Below are positions 1 through 10,773 of a DNA stretch of 64,000 nucleotides, piece after piece (position 1 is the stretch's first letter; the number at the start of each line of letters is the position of its first letter). The position numbers and the translations under genes are program-made. Source of the stretch: Gonatopus flavifemur (taxonomy: Eukaryota > Arthropoda > Insecta > Hymenoptera > Dryinidae); assembly GCA_018340375.1 (NCBI GenBank), contig JAFFJZ010000004.1, forward strand, positions 30,602,001-30,666,000, read 5' to 3'. The notes under the pieces are model-generated. The model was not told the origin of the DNA, did no database searches, and worked only from the letters and a program-made list of their open reading frames with translations.

Positions 1-480
1 TGAAACTCTTTCAGTTATTAAATGATGGATTGTGATGACTCGTTATTTCTAAGGAAACATTTCGTATCCTCTTCGGAAGTATTCCATTCGAATCTATTCC
101 ACGCTCACAAGGAAATATCTCTATAGGTCGTGGGCATTGAGCGTTTCGGTTTATGCTATTCTGAAGTCATCTCAAAAACTGAGAAAGTAGCAATACCGAT
201 GTTTTCTGACGCAATAGAAAAATTTTTGACAATTTCAAGTTGAAGTTCAGATTGAATGGTGACTAGAGGAGTTACCATTTCTCAACTTCTACTAATACTC
301 CTACTCCTACCTCTACTTCTCGGGTACTCGAGTACGTGGAGTTGGGTCTGACTGTTGAGTAAAATGGTACTTTTTGTTGAATATGAGGAACTGAAGTTTT
401 TTTGGCATGAGAAAATCGAATCTGGAATCCATTTCGAGATAAAATTAAGTTTCCATGTCCTCTCAGTACAAATAATAACC
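1..480. other. No recognisable feature
   Basis: AT-rich sequence with no open frame resembling a known protein. A pyrimidine-rich patch of CTCCTA/CTTCT repeats lies near 280-330. Confidence 0.5.
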
Positions 481-483
481 CAA

Positions 484-790
484 TCAAACAAAAAGACATT
501 TTTTAGATATCTAAAAGATATCTCGCAATTTTGAAAGATGTCTTGCAAAAAGGTCTCGAAGATATCTTTTAGAAATCTAAAAGATGTCTTACGCGACTGA
601 TTTCAACAAGTTTAAAATATCTCAAAAAGGTCTTGCGGAAGATATGTTTTAGACGTATTCGATCAAGTCTTGAAAATGTCTTGAAGAATTCATAAAAATA
701 TCTTAAGAAGATCTCGAATCGTGCATAAAAAAAATTCTTCCCTCTTTTTCTTCTTCTTCCTCCTTTTTTTTCTTTTGATCCCCCTCTCGG
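484..790. repeat. AAGATGTCTT-rich degenerate repeat
   Basis: Variants of AAGATATCTTTTAGA and AAGATGTCTT recur every 20-40 bases, with a related block at about 1330-1460. Each motif is partly self-complementary. The block ends in a CTTCTTCCTCC-type pyrimidine run near 740-790. No coding potential is evident and I cannot name the family. Confidence 0.5.
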
Positions 791-1325
791 TCCTACCAAT
801 TTCACAATTCATTTTGGATTCTTGGCGTTGCGAGATTCGAAGCCGGACATTTCACGACGTACCTACGCTTCAATGATCTGAGCCATAGGGACAATTTGAT
901 GACCGTCCTCATAATCGTCAATATGACATGGTGAGATATAATGTCAGCAGTGTATATTTTTAGAGTGAAAGTGATCGTTTGAACAAGGTGTTTATCACAT
1001 ACACAAATATAAGATGAGTTTATTGTGCTTAAAATTTGAACAGTTTGGTGAAAAATATTGGAGTACATGATCCGGTGATCGTTAGTGTCTGATGAATATC
1101 ATAGATACCTTTCAATTATTTCTCTCTCACTGTTATTGAATAACAACTCATTAGTAAATAAGAATGAGAATTTGATAAAATCACCGTACACGAAGGCCGT
1201 ACATAAAATTCAGCGTAAGAAGTTCGATAATTCGCAAATGTTCAATGATAATTCACCTTGTTGCAATTCGATTGTGAACAAAGACATTTGAAGTGTTATC
1301 CATATGCACTCATAACCTCAAAACT
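791..1325. other. No recognisable feature
   Basis: Unique-looking AT-rich sequence. Short open frames occur on both strands but none resembles a known family or is flanked by convincing splice sites. Confidence 0.45.
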
Positions 1326-1465
1326 GCTGATCTTGGAGATACATTTGGTAAAACATCTTAAACATATCTTTTGAAAGAAATCTTCAAGATGTCTTTTTGA
1401 TATTTCTTGTAGATGTCTTTCAAAAGACATCTTCAAGATATTTTGAAGATGTTCATGTTTATTGG

Positions 1466-2030
1466 GAATTAGTTCCCTTTGAGTTCCCAGCCCTGTAGGG
1501 GACGATGGCGGGGGAAAGAGGTTCAAAATCTCAAATGAGATAGGGAGGCTTGTGATACGTCATCCGATAGGGGTTTTCAACCCGGAACCAGTGGTTTTTT
1601 GTTTTTTGGAATCGAATCATTTTTCGCTGAGTGATCGTAATTTTAATCCTCTGATGTGGTGAAGTCTGGAAATACCCACATAACTTCTGAACGAGACATG
1701 ATAATTGGACCAAATTTTTATTCAATCAAAGGAGAGATCAAGGGCTATCTCAGCGGGAGACTTCGAGTTCCCCGGTCCTGTAGGGGACGATGGGGGGGAG
1801 GAAAGAGGGCCAAAATCTCGAATAAGACGGAGGGAATTGTGATACGTCATTCGATAGGGTTTTCCAACCCAAATCCAGCGGTTTTTTTCTTTTAAATCGG
1901 ATCATTTTCTGCTGAGTTATCGTAATTTCAATACTCTGTTGTGGCAAAGTCTGAAATCACTCCCATAACTTTTGAACGGGACATGATAATTCGATCAAAT
2001 TTTGATTGAATCGGAGGTTTTGTTATCCCA
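1466..2030 (+). repeat. Tandem copies of a ~290-bp dispersed repeat
   Basis: The stretch CCTGTAGGGGACGATGG occurs at about 1490 and again near 1780. The following sequence (GATACGTCAT, a GGGTTTTCAACCC-like run, CATAACTTTTGAACGGGACA) repeats in the same order, giving a period near 290 bp. A third copy lies inverted at 6385-6650. Open frames in it are shared by chance between copies and are not credible genes. Confidence 0.7.
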
Positions 2031-2082
2031 ATCTTGACATTACCCAGAATCAACGGCGTGGACGTTCCGGGAATCTGATTCC

Positions 2083-2122
2083 TTGTGTGTGTGTGTGTGT
2101 GCGAGTGAGTGTGTGTGCCCAT
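2083..2122. repeat. (GT)n microsatellite
   Basis: A run of GT dinucleotides interrupted by GCGAGTGA. A similar GTGTGAGTG patch occurs at 6358-6392 beside the inverted copy of the neighbouring repeat, so it may belong to the same repeat unit. Confidence 0.8.
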
Positions 2123-2159
2123 GTGGAAATGTACACACGGGCTGCTACTGGCGCGGTAC

Positions 2160-2690
2160 TGTGGCCAGAGTTGCCAGTACTGGCGAATCCAACCTTGCCC
2201 TTACGGGGCCAGTGGTTTGGAAGGGACTGGCAAGGAGTCGGAATGATAACATCATTTCACATGAGGGCCAGTAAAACATTTACCACCACGTCGGTAGCGA
2301 TATTTGGTGTGTGCCTACTATGGTGGAACTCTGGCATTGCAACAGAATCAGTTGTTCGGCCAGTACTGGGCACGGAATGATTCCCGCACTGGCATAGCTT
2401 TGTGCTATGTGGATAGACAGATGTGTTTCTGCACTGGCTGAGCACTGTTGCCAGAGTTGCCAGTATTGTCAAATCTAACCCTACCATTATGGGGCCAGTG
2501 GTTTGGACGGTACTGGCGAGAAGTCGGAATGATAACATCATTTTACATAAGGGCCAGTAAAACATTTACCACCACGTCGGTAGCGATATTTGATGTGTGC
2601 CCACTATGGTGGGATTCTGGCATGGCAACAAAACCAATTGTTCTACCACACTTGGATGAGAAGTGGTAGAGGGTCAAAATAATACGTCCC
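2160..2690. repeat. TACTGGC repeat, block 1 (tandem dimer)
   Basis: Two units of about 290 bp follow one another. Both contain GCCAGAGTTGCCAGTA (near 2163 and 2452), GTCGGAATGATAACATCATT and CCACCACGTCGGTAGCGATA. Diverged relatives occur at 5480-6340, 18955-20226 and 21514-21810. The repeated CTGGC core makes the DNA look coding in several frames, but no family is recognisable. Confidence 0.7.
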
Positions 2691-2764
2691 ATGTAGGAAT
2701 TCAGACCCGACCCAGTATTGGCACAGTGCTGGTGATTACAGATCCCCGGAGTTATATTTCAAGT

Positions 2765-2945
2765 GAAAAAAAAAAATACATTGAATTTCTACTCTCAAAA
2801 CTTTGTGAATCTATTTGTCCCATCACCGTTATCTGAGAAAGATGCTTTGGAAGTGGTTTCATGAAAGTTCACCGATCAAGGATTGAACCCGGAACCTGCG
2901 AGTGAGGAACAGAGTCTCTATCACATCAGCTAATCTCCGAGTTGA
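2765..2945 (-). repeat. tRNA-derived SINE-like element, copy 1
   Basis: On the minus strand, from 2945 downward, there is a tRNA-like head. TTAGCTGATGTGATAGAGAC resembles a pol III A box and GGTTCCGGGTTCAATCC a B box, about 30 bases apart. The body that follows ends in a T/A-rich run near 2770. A diverged second copy with the same order of parts lies at 19395-19577, again inside the TACTGGC repeat. The head no longer folds into a clean functional tRNA, so SINE is the better call. The likely parent tRNA is not identified. Confidence 0.55.
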
Positions 2946-3290
2946 CAACGGACCACTTGAATTCCCATTTATTGCACCAATTCCCTTGAAGTCACGCAAT
3001 TTACCATAGACTCCGTAGTGAAACAAGATTCTACCAATATTGGTTCATTGTTCTCTATCGCACGTATTGAATGATCATACCAACTCTGTCTTGATACTGA
3101 CGCGACTCCGGCTCACTACAAAAATCAAGTTGCCAAGATCGTGATTCCAATGTCAATCGACTACCGATGTTCGGCGACAGTTGAAAAACGGTCATGATTC
3201 TGAACAGGCACAGTTGTTTTTGCCGAACTTTGGCAAATACAACCTCGCCAGTACCACGCCATTTGTCATAATCAATTGACATAATCGGGA
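2946..3290. repeat. TACTGGC repeat, flank of block 1
   Basis: This segment shares GTTGTTTTTGCCGAA, TGGCAAATACAACC and CTATCGCACGTATTGAATGA-type stretches with about 6180-6340, 19670-20010 and 21600-21760. It is part of the same large repeat as its left neighbour. Confidence 0.6.
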
Positions 3291-3674
3291 GTGATTTTGG
3301 AACATTGTTTACCGGATGGATTATTTGAACATTCTATGCGGGATCACATGCTTAGATTGCTTGAAACAAGCTTGCATAAGCTTGGAATGTTTGAAAAGTG
3401 CTTGTGCTATTTGAGTAAAATTGGTATCGGTATCGAGTCAATAGTGAATTACTGGTTGAAAACACTTACTGACAATCATTCCTTTTCAAAATAGTTTCCC
3501 AAATAGCACAAGAATTCTAAAAGAGTTCTTCATAAATATATTGTATTCATCATGAGCTCCTTGAAAACTCCTGTACTTTCTGCGTTCTTATTGAAAATTT
3601 CAAGCAGAAAACTATTGGGGATCTGTTAGGGTTGTGAGTAGTTTGAATGGTGTAAAAATACCATAAATGCTGAT
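3291..3674. other. No recognisable feature
   Basis: AT-rich spacer before the first mariner. Direct TTGAAA/GCTTG repeats are the only structure seen. Confidence 0.45.
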
Positions 3675-3676
3675 TA

Positions 3677-4963
3677 CGAGGGTGGATTGATAAGTTTCCG
3701 GCCTGACCAAGAGATGGCGCCACTAGGCCTACCTTGAGGTGGCGTTCTATAGTACCATCCTTAGATAGCTTGTAGCTATAGTTTCAGTCCGATCGCCATG
3801 TTAGTTTAGTTTTGAGAGCACGCTGACCAAGACGCCTCTGTGTTTTTCGTAAAAATGGAAAAGCTGGAAAATCGTGCTGTCATCAAATACTTTTATTTGA
3901 AGGGGTTAACGCCGAAGGAAATTAAAGAAGAGATGGACTCAACACTGGGGACATCCTCCCCATCATATTCAACCGTTAAGCAGTGGGTTTCCGAGTTTAA
4001 AAAGGGTCATGTCAGCACCTCTGATGAGCCTCGCTCAGGACGCCCCATTGAGGTCACAACTCCAGATATGATCGAAAAAATCCATCAAATAGTGCTGAAA
4101 GATCGCAGATTAAAAGTTCGTGAGATAGCTGAGACCTGTAAGATGTCATATGAACGTGTACAAAATATTTTGCACCAACATTTGTATATGGAAAAGCTCT
4201 GTGCAAGATGAGTGCCGCGTTTGCTAACAGTCGACCAAAAATTGATTCGAAAGAACATTTCTACCGCCAATTTGGCGTTGTATAAGCGTAATCCAAGCGA
4301 ATTTTTGCGTCGATTCGTAACCGTTGACGAAACTTGGGTCCACCACTACACTCCTGAAACCAAAGAACAGTCTAAACAGTGGATTGGACCAGGGAACCAA
4401 CTCCAAAGAAGGCAAAACAATTTTTCGGCGAACAAGGTTATGGCTACTGTTTTTTGGGATGCAAGAGGTATTATATACATTGATTACCTTGAAAAGGGTA
4501 AAACTATCACTGGTCAATACTACGCAGACTTATTGCAACGTTTGAGCCACGAAGTGAAAATTAAACGACCTCATCTGGCGAAGAAAAAAATCTTGTTTCA
4601 TCACGATAACGCACCAGCGCACACGTCAATCGTTGCGATGGCTAAAATCAACGATCTGAAGTTTGAATTAATGCCGCACCCTCCCCACTCTCCAGACCTA
4701 GCCCCGAGTGACTATTATCTGTTTCCTAACCTCAAGAAATGGCTTGGCGGTAAGAGATTTGCGGACAATGAAGAAGTAATCGAAGCTGTAAATGGGTATT
4801 TTGAGGAGCTTGACGAATCAGTCTATAGAGATGACATCACTAGACTAGAACACCGCTATGAGAAATGTATCAGCCTTGGAGGAGATTATGTTGAGAAATA
4901 AAAAAAAAAAATTCTTAAAAACGTTTTTCTTGGTCAGGCCGGAAACTTATCAATCCACCCTCG
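3677..4963 (+). mobile_element. mariner element, copy 1 (defective)
   Basis: A full-length 1287-bp element flanked by TA duplications (3675-3676 and 4964-4965). The terminal inverted repeats are about 35 bp, beginning CGAGGGTGGATTGATAAG. It is nearly identical to the intact copy at 26226-27518, being 6 bp shorter (three 1-bp deletions in the gene and a 3-bp difference near the right TIR). Length, TA target and a DD34D transposase place it in mariner of the Tc1/mariner superfamily. The high similarity to copy 2 points to recent transposition. Confidence 0.95.
3855..4901 (+). pseudogene. mariner transposase pseudogene (copy 1)
   Basis: Transposase that would cut and paste the element through a helix-turn-helix DNA-binding half and a DD34D catalytic half. 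The start is the ATG at 3855, matching copy 2; an upstream in-frame GTG is less likely. Two lesions are visible. Codon 119, the Trp of the conserved WVP motif, is TGA at 4209-4211. At about 4394-4428 three single-base deletions, in runs of G, A and T, change about ten residues and then restore the frame. The catalytic motifs VDET, HHDNAPAH and PSD remain. The nonsense codon alone should inactivate it. The three homopolymer deletions could also be sequencing error. Confidence 0.93.
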
Positions 4964-4965
4964 TA

Positions 4966-5480
4966 TATCATATACTGACCTTGGTTACTTTCTTCATTGT
5001 CAGAATCTGTATCATCGACTGAAACTTTTTGGAGTTCACGATATTTTTTCACTCTATTATGAGACATATTTGGGAATTCAAATCGACGATTTTACGTAGA
5101 ACTACACTCTAAGAACACCCAAACCTCTGTGTGTGTCTGATAAATGTACGAGAAAATTTGAATACGTCCAACGAGCGTGCATGGAGATTGCTGGCTATTA
5201 GAATATATACATATATACAAACAACCAGACATTGTTTTACATGACTCGCGTGAACTCTGTTCATTATAATAATATTATTGGCAGAATATTGGAATAGCGG
5301 AGATTGGGTGTTGCAGTGAGCCAAAGCTACACTACAACAGAGCCAGAGTTGTAGGGAGTACGATATGTTAGGTCGAAAACAATGTGCCTGAACTAATGGG
5401 GGACTGACTGGCTTTGGAATCGATTATCAACTTTCGTCAAAATAAATTCCTGAATAAACATGCATCTGGTGGTTCACCAA
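4966..5480. other. No recognisable feature
   Basis: Unique AT-rich stretch right of mariner copy 1. A TATA-rich ATATACATATATAC patch lies near 5203-5218. No supported gene. Confidence 0.45.
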
Positions 5481-6340
5481 AGCTGCGCCATTAGGTAGCA
5501 AAAATGACCTGATTTATTTACCATATTAGGTGCGCGAAGAAGTGGCTATACTGATTCAGTTGATTACAAATTTCGTAGCCAATCAGTGCCATACCAATAC
5601 TGGCATATGGTCGGCTATCAAATATATGGAATGGTAATCCCAACTCTGGCTCAGTATAGGCGCCGCTTTGGTTCACCATAACAGCCGGAATTCCATAGAC
5701 CTAATTTTAACGTAGTTCAACTACCGATTTTGTAGTTAGCCATTGCCCTACCGATCCTGGCACTCGATCGCCTATTGGATACATTGAATGGTTATCCCAA
5801 CTCTGGCTCAGTACTGGTGAAGCTTCGGCTCACCCCGATAGCCTGATTCTCATCGCTACGATTTTCACGACAATACAACATAGATTTCGTAGTCAGCCAG
5901 TGCCATATTGATACTGGCATATAGTCGGCTATCAAATCTATGAAATAGTAATTCGCACTCTGGCTCAGTACTGGCGCCGCTTTGGTTTACCATAACAGCC
6001 AGATTTCCATGGACATAATTTTAACGTAGTTCGACTACCGATTTTGTAGTTAGCAATTGCCCTACCGATCCTGGCACTCGATCACCTATTGGATATATTG
6101 AATGGTCATCCCAACTCAGGCACAGTACTGGCGTGGCTCCGTTACACTACGATCTGTGTATTTTCCGGCCAGTATTGATTCATTACTGGCCCAACACTGT
6201 CTGTCCACGCCAACCAATACCGTCTCAACTCCATCGAACATGTACATCCAGTTGAAAAACAGTAATGGGCCTGAACAGGAATAGTTGTTTTTGCCGAAGT
6301 CTGGCAAATACAACCTTCCCAGTACTGGGCGATTTGTCAA
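5480..6340. repeat. TACTGGC repeat, block 2 (higher-order tandem)
   Basis: A unit of about 315 bp occurs twice (CAGTGCCATACCAATACTGG near 5584 and its variant near 5899). Each unit has two related halves marked by CCAACTCTGGCTCAGTA and CCTGGCACTCGAT. This gives a higher-order structure of half-units of about 155 bp. The right end shares the TGGCAAATACAACC segment with 3240 and 21723. Confidence 0.7.
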
Positions 6341-6384
6341 CTCCGGCAATCCCACATGGGTGGGTGTAGGTGTGTGCGTGTGAG

Positions 6385-6650
6385 TGGTTGTGGGTCGATT
6401 TCAAAGGACAAAAAACCGCTGGATTCGGGTTGGAAAACCCTATTGAATGACGTACCACAAGCCCCCTCGTCTCATTTGAGATTTTGCCCCCCCCCCATCG
6501 TCCCCTATAGGGCTGAGGAACTTGAAGTCCCCCGTTAAGATAGCCCTTGATCCCTCCTTTAATTAAAAAAAAATTTGATCGAATTATCATGTCCCGTTCA
6601 AAAGTTATGGGGGTGTTCCCAGACTTTTGCGCCACCCTGTATATAATCGA
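6385..6650 (-). repeat. Inverted copy of the 290-bp repeat
   Basis: This is the reverse complement of the unit at 1466-2030: AACCGCTGGATTCGGGTTGG, a poly-C run, CCATCGTCCCCTATAGG, ATTATCATGTCCCGTTCAAA. It ends in CCACCCTGTATATA, a form of end common in TA-inserting insect elements. That suggests a non-autonomous transposon whose other end I could not define. Confidence 0.65.
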
Positions 6651-6772
6651 ATATTGAGTATTTATTTAAATTATAACCATCATTCAAAAATAAATAGCAA
6701 TTCCGTCAATATTCTGGCGGCGGTCATAAGTGAAATCAATCCTAAATTATGTATACAATAACCGATTGTTAA

Positions 6773-6990
6773 CCCTAGAACGGGCATGTGGGGTCTTTCA
6801 GGAGCCCAGGACATTTTTTTCCACCCCAGCACCTGAGCCTCTCTTCATCTCTTCAGTTTGTCACCCAAATATTTTCAAAGTATACATCCTGACGAACGAA
6901 AACCACCCATAGTAAGTTGAAATCTGTTCAGTTTCAAATGAGTTACAGTCATTTGAAATTTCCTGTGTTTTTCACGTGCCCGTTCTAGGG
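6773..6990. mobile_element. piggyBac-type MITE
   Basis: A 218-bp element with inverted ends CCCTAGAACGGGCA and TGCCCGTTCTAGGG. It is flanked by TTAA on the left (6769-6772) and TTGA on the right (6991-6994), that is, a TTAA duplication with one change. CCCTAGAA ends and a TTAA target are the signature of piggyBac. There is no room for a transposase, so it must have been moved in trans. Confidence 0.8.
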
Positions 6991-6994
6991 TTGA

Positions 6995-7390
6995 ATACCT
7001 AATCAATACAATTGTGACGGAATCGTCTTTTCCCATACATGTATTTTTGTGTTTTACTATATAAATTGTATAATTTCAATCACTTAATTATTGATTGAAC
7101 ACTCTTCTCATAATTGAATATGATTCAATTACCATTCTCGTTAATTGAGTTCAAAACTCTTTTCGCATCATTCAATGTTAAGAAAACTTGAAGAACATTC
7201 AATCAATATCTTTCTCATAGATACTTTCCTTTAATAATTTTGAGTCATAGTTCTAACTTTCAACTAAACTTCACGTGATAGATAAGACATCGTCGCGTGA
7301 ACACCATGTACTTGTGATGCGTCATAAGGGCAGTTCATGGACTCATCATCGATAGACCAAAGTACACTTTCCTAATCTACCAAAACAAGT
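6995..7390. other. No recognisable feature
   Basis: AT-rich sequence upstream of a candidate promoter. No supported feature. Confidence 0.4.
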
Positions 7391-7412
7391 CCACCATGAT
7401 GGATTTTCATGG

Positions 7413-7447
7413 TATAAAAACCCATGCATTGGGCCCAAAAGTCAGTT
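7413..7447 (+). promoter_or_regulatory. Candidate TATA plus initiator promoter
   Basis: TATAAAA at 7413-7419 is followed by TCAGTT at 7442-7447. TCAGT is the arthropod initiator consensus, and its A (7444) lies 31 bases from the first T of the TATA box, the usual spacing. No gene is recognised downstream. It could be the promoter of a decayed LTR or other retroelement, or of a non-coding transcript. Called from motif and spacing only. Confidence 0.4.
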
Positions 7448-7489
7448 CTGCTCCTGCTCTTCAACTTCAATTCCTCTTCAGCTCAACAA

Positions 7490-7680
7490 GTGTTCGCGTG
7501 TTTAAAATCATTTTGCCTGTTCAAGTGTTAGAAATTATTTTGTCTTTTTCAAGTGTTAGAAATTATTTTGTCTTTTTCAAATGTTTGAAATCATCTTGTT
7601 TTTGGGTGTTTGAAATTTTTTTCCATTTCAAAGGTGTTTCGATATAAGTGTTAGGGTCCACTTCAAAGTGTTATAAATAA
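7490..7680 (+). repeat. Short tandem repeats downstream of candidate promoter
   Basis: The phrase CAAGTGTTAGAAATTATTTT recurs (about 7521 and 7550), followed by looser variants (AATGTTTGAAATCATC, GTGTTTGAAATTTTTTT). The period is about 29-30 bases. No function is recognised. Confidence 0.5.
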
Positions 7681-7908
7681 TTTCTACTTCAAGGTTTAGT
7701 GACTTTTCCTTAGTTGAACTTCAAGTGTTTAAACTATAAGTGCAAAATAATTGGTTATTTTGGATTATATTCATTCTATGCAGTATCAGCTGTAAGTCCA
7801 AATCGTTTGTCTCAACACCCTTTCCTAATTGAAGTAACTTTGTTGTGAATATATGAGAAAAAAAAAATATATATATATATATTGTCTTTGTCAAAACCCC
7901 AAAAGGAC

Positions 7909-8190
7909 AAGTTGAAGATTAATCATCTTAGGGAATTCAGAAGGCTGGAACCCGACAGATATTGATTGGAAACTTTGTCATTGATTAACTGAGAGAAATT
8001 CAGAGGGCTGGGATCTCTCAGATTTTCAATTAAAAAACCCAAGCCAATGAGTTGAAGATTCATCATCTCAGGGAATTCAGAGGGCTGGAACCCAACAAAT
8101 GATAATCGGAAACTTTGTATTTGACTAACTGAGAGAAATCCAGAGGGCCTGGAATCCTGGAATCACTCAGATGTCCAATTAAAAACCTTT
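7909..8190 (+). repeat. Tandem duplication, ~142-bp unit
   Basis: GTTGAAGATTAATCATCT (7909) and GTTGAAGATTCATCATCT (8050) open two similar units. Each contains GGGAATTCAGA-GGCTGGAACCC and later ACTGAGAGAAAT. The copies differ by several substitutions and short indels. A TA-dinucleotide run lies just upstream (about 7867-7881). Confidence 0.7.
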
Positions 8191-9435
8191 TCAAAGACGA
8201 TATACATGTATTTTCAAATGAATAATGAATGAAATCATATCTCAAATTGAACGTTTGAAAACTTGTATTAAATCGAGTGAAACAAAGTTGCTACGAAACA
8301 ATTTAGATTCTAAAATATCTAATAGAATCATTTTTCTTGTAAGTTTAAATTGGAAGATTCAGTAAATTCAATATCATAAAATGAGGTCAATATACGTATA
8401 CAATTGAAATATGACTGATGTAGAACAAAGAATAGAATATTACAAAGTATGCTAAAATCTCTGATTTTGATTTGAAGTTATTTAAGTTGGCTGTAGGAGA
8501 ATTGTTTCATGTAGAATTATTCAAATCTTCATTGTAATAAATCTTATATTTTTATAAATTTAATGTTCTTATTCAACTTTCCTTCTCCAATTGCTCTGTT
8601 TCTCCTCATCCTTGTCCATGACACAGAATAGGGGAACTTATATTTTAAGGTGTTGATATTCCATATCAATTCCTTTGCTGTGGTCATTGAAAGAAATATT
8701 CTTGAATATCTCTGGACGTGACACAATAATCAATTATATGTATATGCTGTTCGGAAATGAATACATGTGTGGTTACTGAGACGGTTCCTTTAAAATGAAT
8801 TTCCAAAAAGTAATCGATACCCACGTTTTAATAGGTCGTATCGCACCAAATTTGAGAAATCTATTTTTTCTTATAGATGATATTATAGACATCCTATGCA
8901 CCTATTGGCATCGTTTCCTGGAAACTTTCTGAGAAGTGGCATACAACGTATTAAAACGTAATTTGTATAATTTCAAAATGATTTTTGTAAAATTGCAAAG
9001 AAGTATGTATGCGGAGGAGAATTGGGATGATTGGCACTTTATTGGAATGTCTTACATTGGATTGAATACTTAATTTATCTGACCCTGCTGGGAATAGAAT
9101 TGTCAATTCGATGATCGGAATTTTCAATTTTAGACTTGATTCATTTGATCATTCGTTTTTTGCAGCAATTTACGATTAATGTATATCACTCAAACGATGA
9201 TGAATTTATTCAAGTAACTGAAGTAAACGTCTGAGAAAAGGGAAGTTGTAAAAACAAAACAAGTAATGAAAAATTGAGTAAAGTAATCGTATTGAATAAC
9301 TCAGTTATCAAATATGAATATTCAGCTATGAACGTCCACATAAAATATTTCAAGAATGTTCAATCATCCATGAAACCATTGAGCTTTTTGAAACAAAACT
9401 TGGCTGTCACACTTTTGAAATACACTTGTATCAAT
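8191..9435. other. No recognisable feature
   Basis: AT-rich, with no repeat relation to the rest of the window that I could find and no convincing coding segment. Confidence 0.45.
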
Positions 9436-9926
9436 TCAAATTATTATGTTGATTGAATAATTTTTGAGGGATGACATATTGTAATCTGAGAGAAGGAAAC
9501 ACAACTCTTCAACATGTCTTGTTAATAACCGTGTGCGAGTTGTTGACACGATATTCCCAGCAGTTGAGAATACTTTTTCACTTACAGATTCCGCGTGAAT
9601 CCTCACTTCTATTCTCATATTTCTGTTTCAAGAAGTATGTACGTATGAAAACAGGATAGGATATTTATATTCGATGAGGTTGAATTTGATACTTGGAGCT
9701 GAAGAACGTGGACTGACTCAATACAATCGAATATTGATTATCTGAATTATATTGTATCCTCAGAAATCACTGGGAAACCCGAATATATTCGAGTACTTGG
9801 AACATTCCGAGAACCCGAATCAAATTGGGTTCTTGAAATTTTGAGGAAATTGAAAAATCTTGACCTGTCCCGACTCGTTCCGATTCCCGGAATCGGGAGC
9901 TTGAATTCGAGTTTGGCACACCTCTG
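9436..9926 (-). pseudogene. hAT element remnant with transposase C-terminus
   Basis: The minus strand at 9618-9436 encodes VFSTAGNIVS, RLLTRHVEELCFLL and nearby residues. This is the conserved C-terminal dimerisation segment of hAT-superfamily transposases, ending in a short tail. At 9915-9926 the sequence GGCACACCTCTG is the outward-facing hAT-type terminus (CAGAGGTGTGCC on the minus strand), preceded by CGGG/CCCGAAT-rich subterminal sequence. Most of the gene is missing and no left terminus or 8-bp duplication was found, so this is an old internally deleted copy. It is related to the hAT at 36404-37102, which keeps the same C-terminal motif. Confidence 0.7.
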
Positions 9927-9929
9927 GTT

Positions 9930-10770
9930 ATTGTCGTACCTATATCATGACCATGTAAATATACAATCAAGCCGACCAACTATGCTAGACACCTTACAGG
10001 CAGAAATGGGATGTAATTATTCGGCGGAAGTCGGATGTAGTGGGAATGAGTTTGCATTTAATTTCATATAAAGTATGAAAGTTGAAATTTGTGGAAAATC
10101 AAATGTGCTATCTTGAAGATCAGGAATTAAATGTTGAGATTCATGAACACACATGAATCTCAAGCTGATGCACTGATTGATGATTCCTTCGGAAACCAAA
10201 CATTTCGGATAAAGTGGAAAATTGTCGGGTGAAGTGGGGAAATGCACTAAATTCACTGGAAACGAATATAGATTGGAATTCAGATGACGATGTTCATTTA
10301 TTTTCAGCTCGTGATTGACAAATATATTATTCCAAGCATCTTGAATTTTTCCTGTTCAAAACTGAAAGAATTTTTGATATCCGAATTAAGTTTTACATGA
10401 GCATTCACCTGAATTCTCAGTGAAGTTCACATTTTATTCCTCTATCCATGATGACATACCGAAAATACGGACTGATACGCACTTCCCCTATAAGCAATGA
10501 TTGCTGGTCTGCAATCCCAATAAGGAATGAATGGGTTACTGATGGTCCTGTGATGCCTGTGAAGAGCCATCACTGGCCCTTTGAAACCCCTGTGGCCTTG
10601 TCTGCGGAGTACTCTCTCGATGGCGATGCCCACTTCACCCTACAAGCAATTTACCATATTACCCGGCTAATACTTTACACATATAGACATGCATATCTTT
10701 GGATTCGTGATGGATTATTGCATTATACTCTTGCATTCCGAAAGGTGAAATCCAAAGGATGGATAATCAA
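9930..10770. other. No recognisable gene; short direct repeat
   Basis: CGCACTTCCCCTATAAGCAA (about 10480) and CCCACTTCACCCTACAAGCAA (about 10630) are near-direct repeats bounding about 150 bp. Nothing else could be assigned. Confidence 0.4.
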
Positions 10771-10773
10771 GTA

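Noticed and set aside
2881..2945. Functional tRNA gene
   Set aside because: Only the A- and B-box regions are tRNA-like; the acceptor and anticodon stems do not pair properly, and the second copy is diverged within a repeat.
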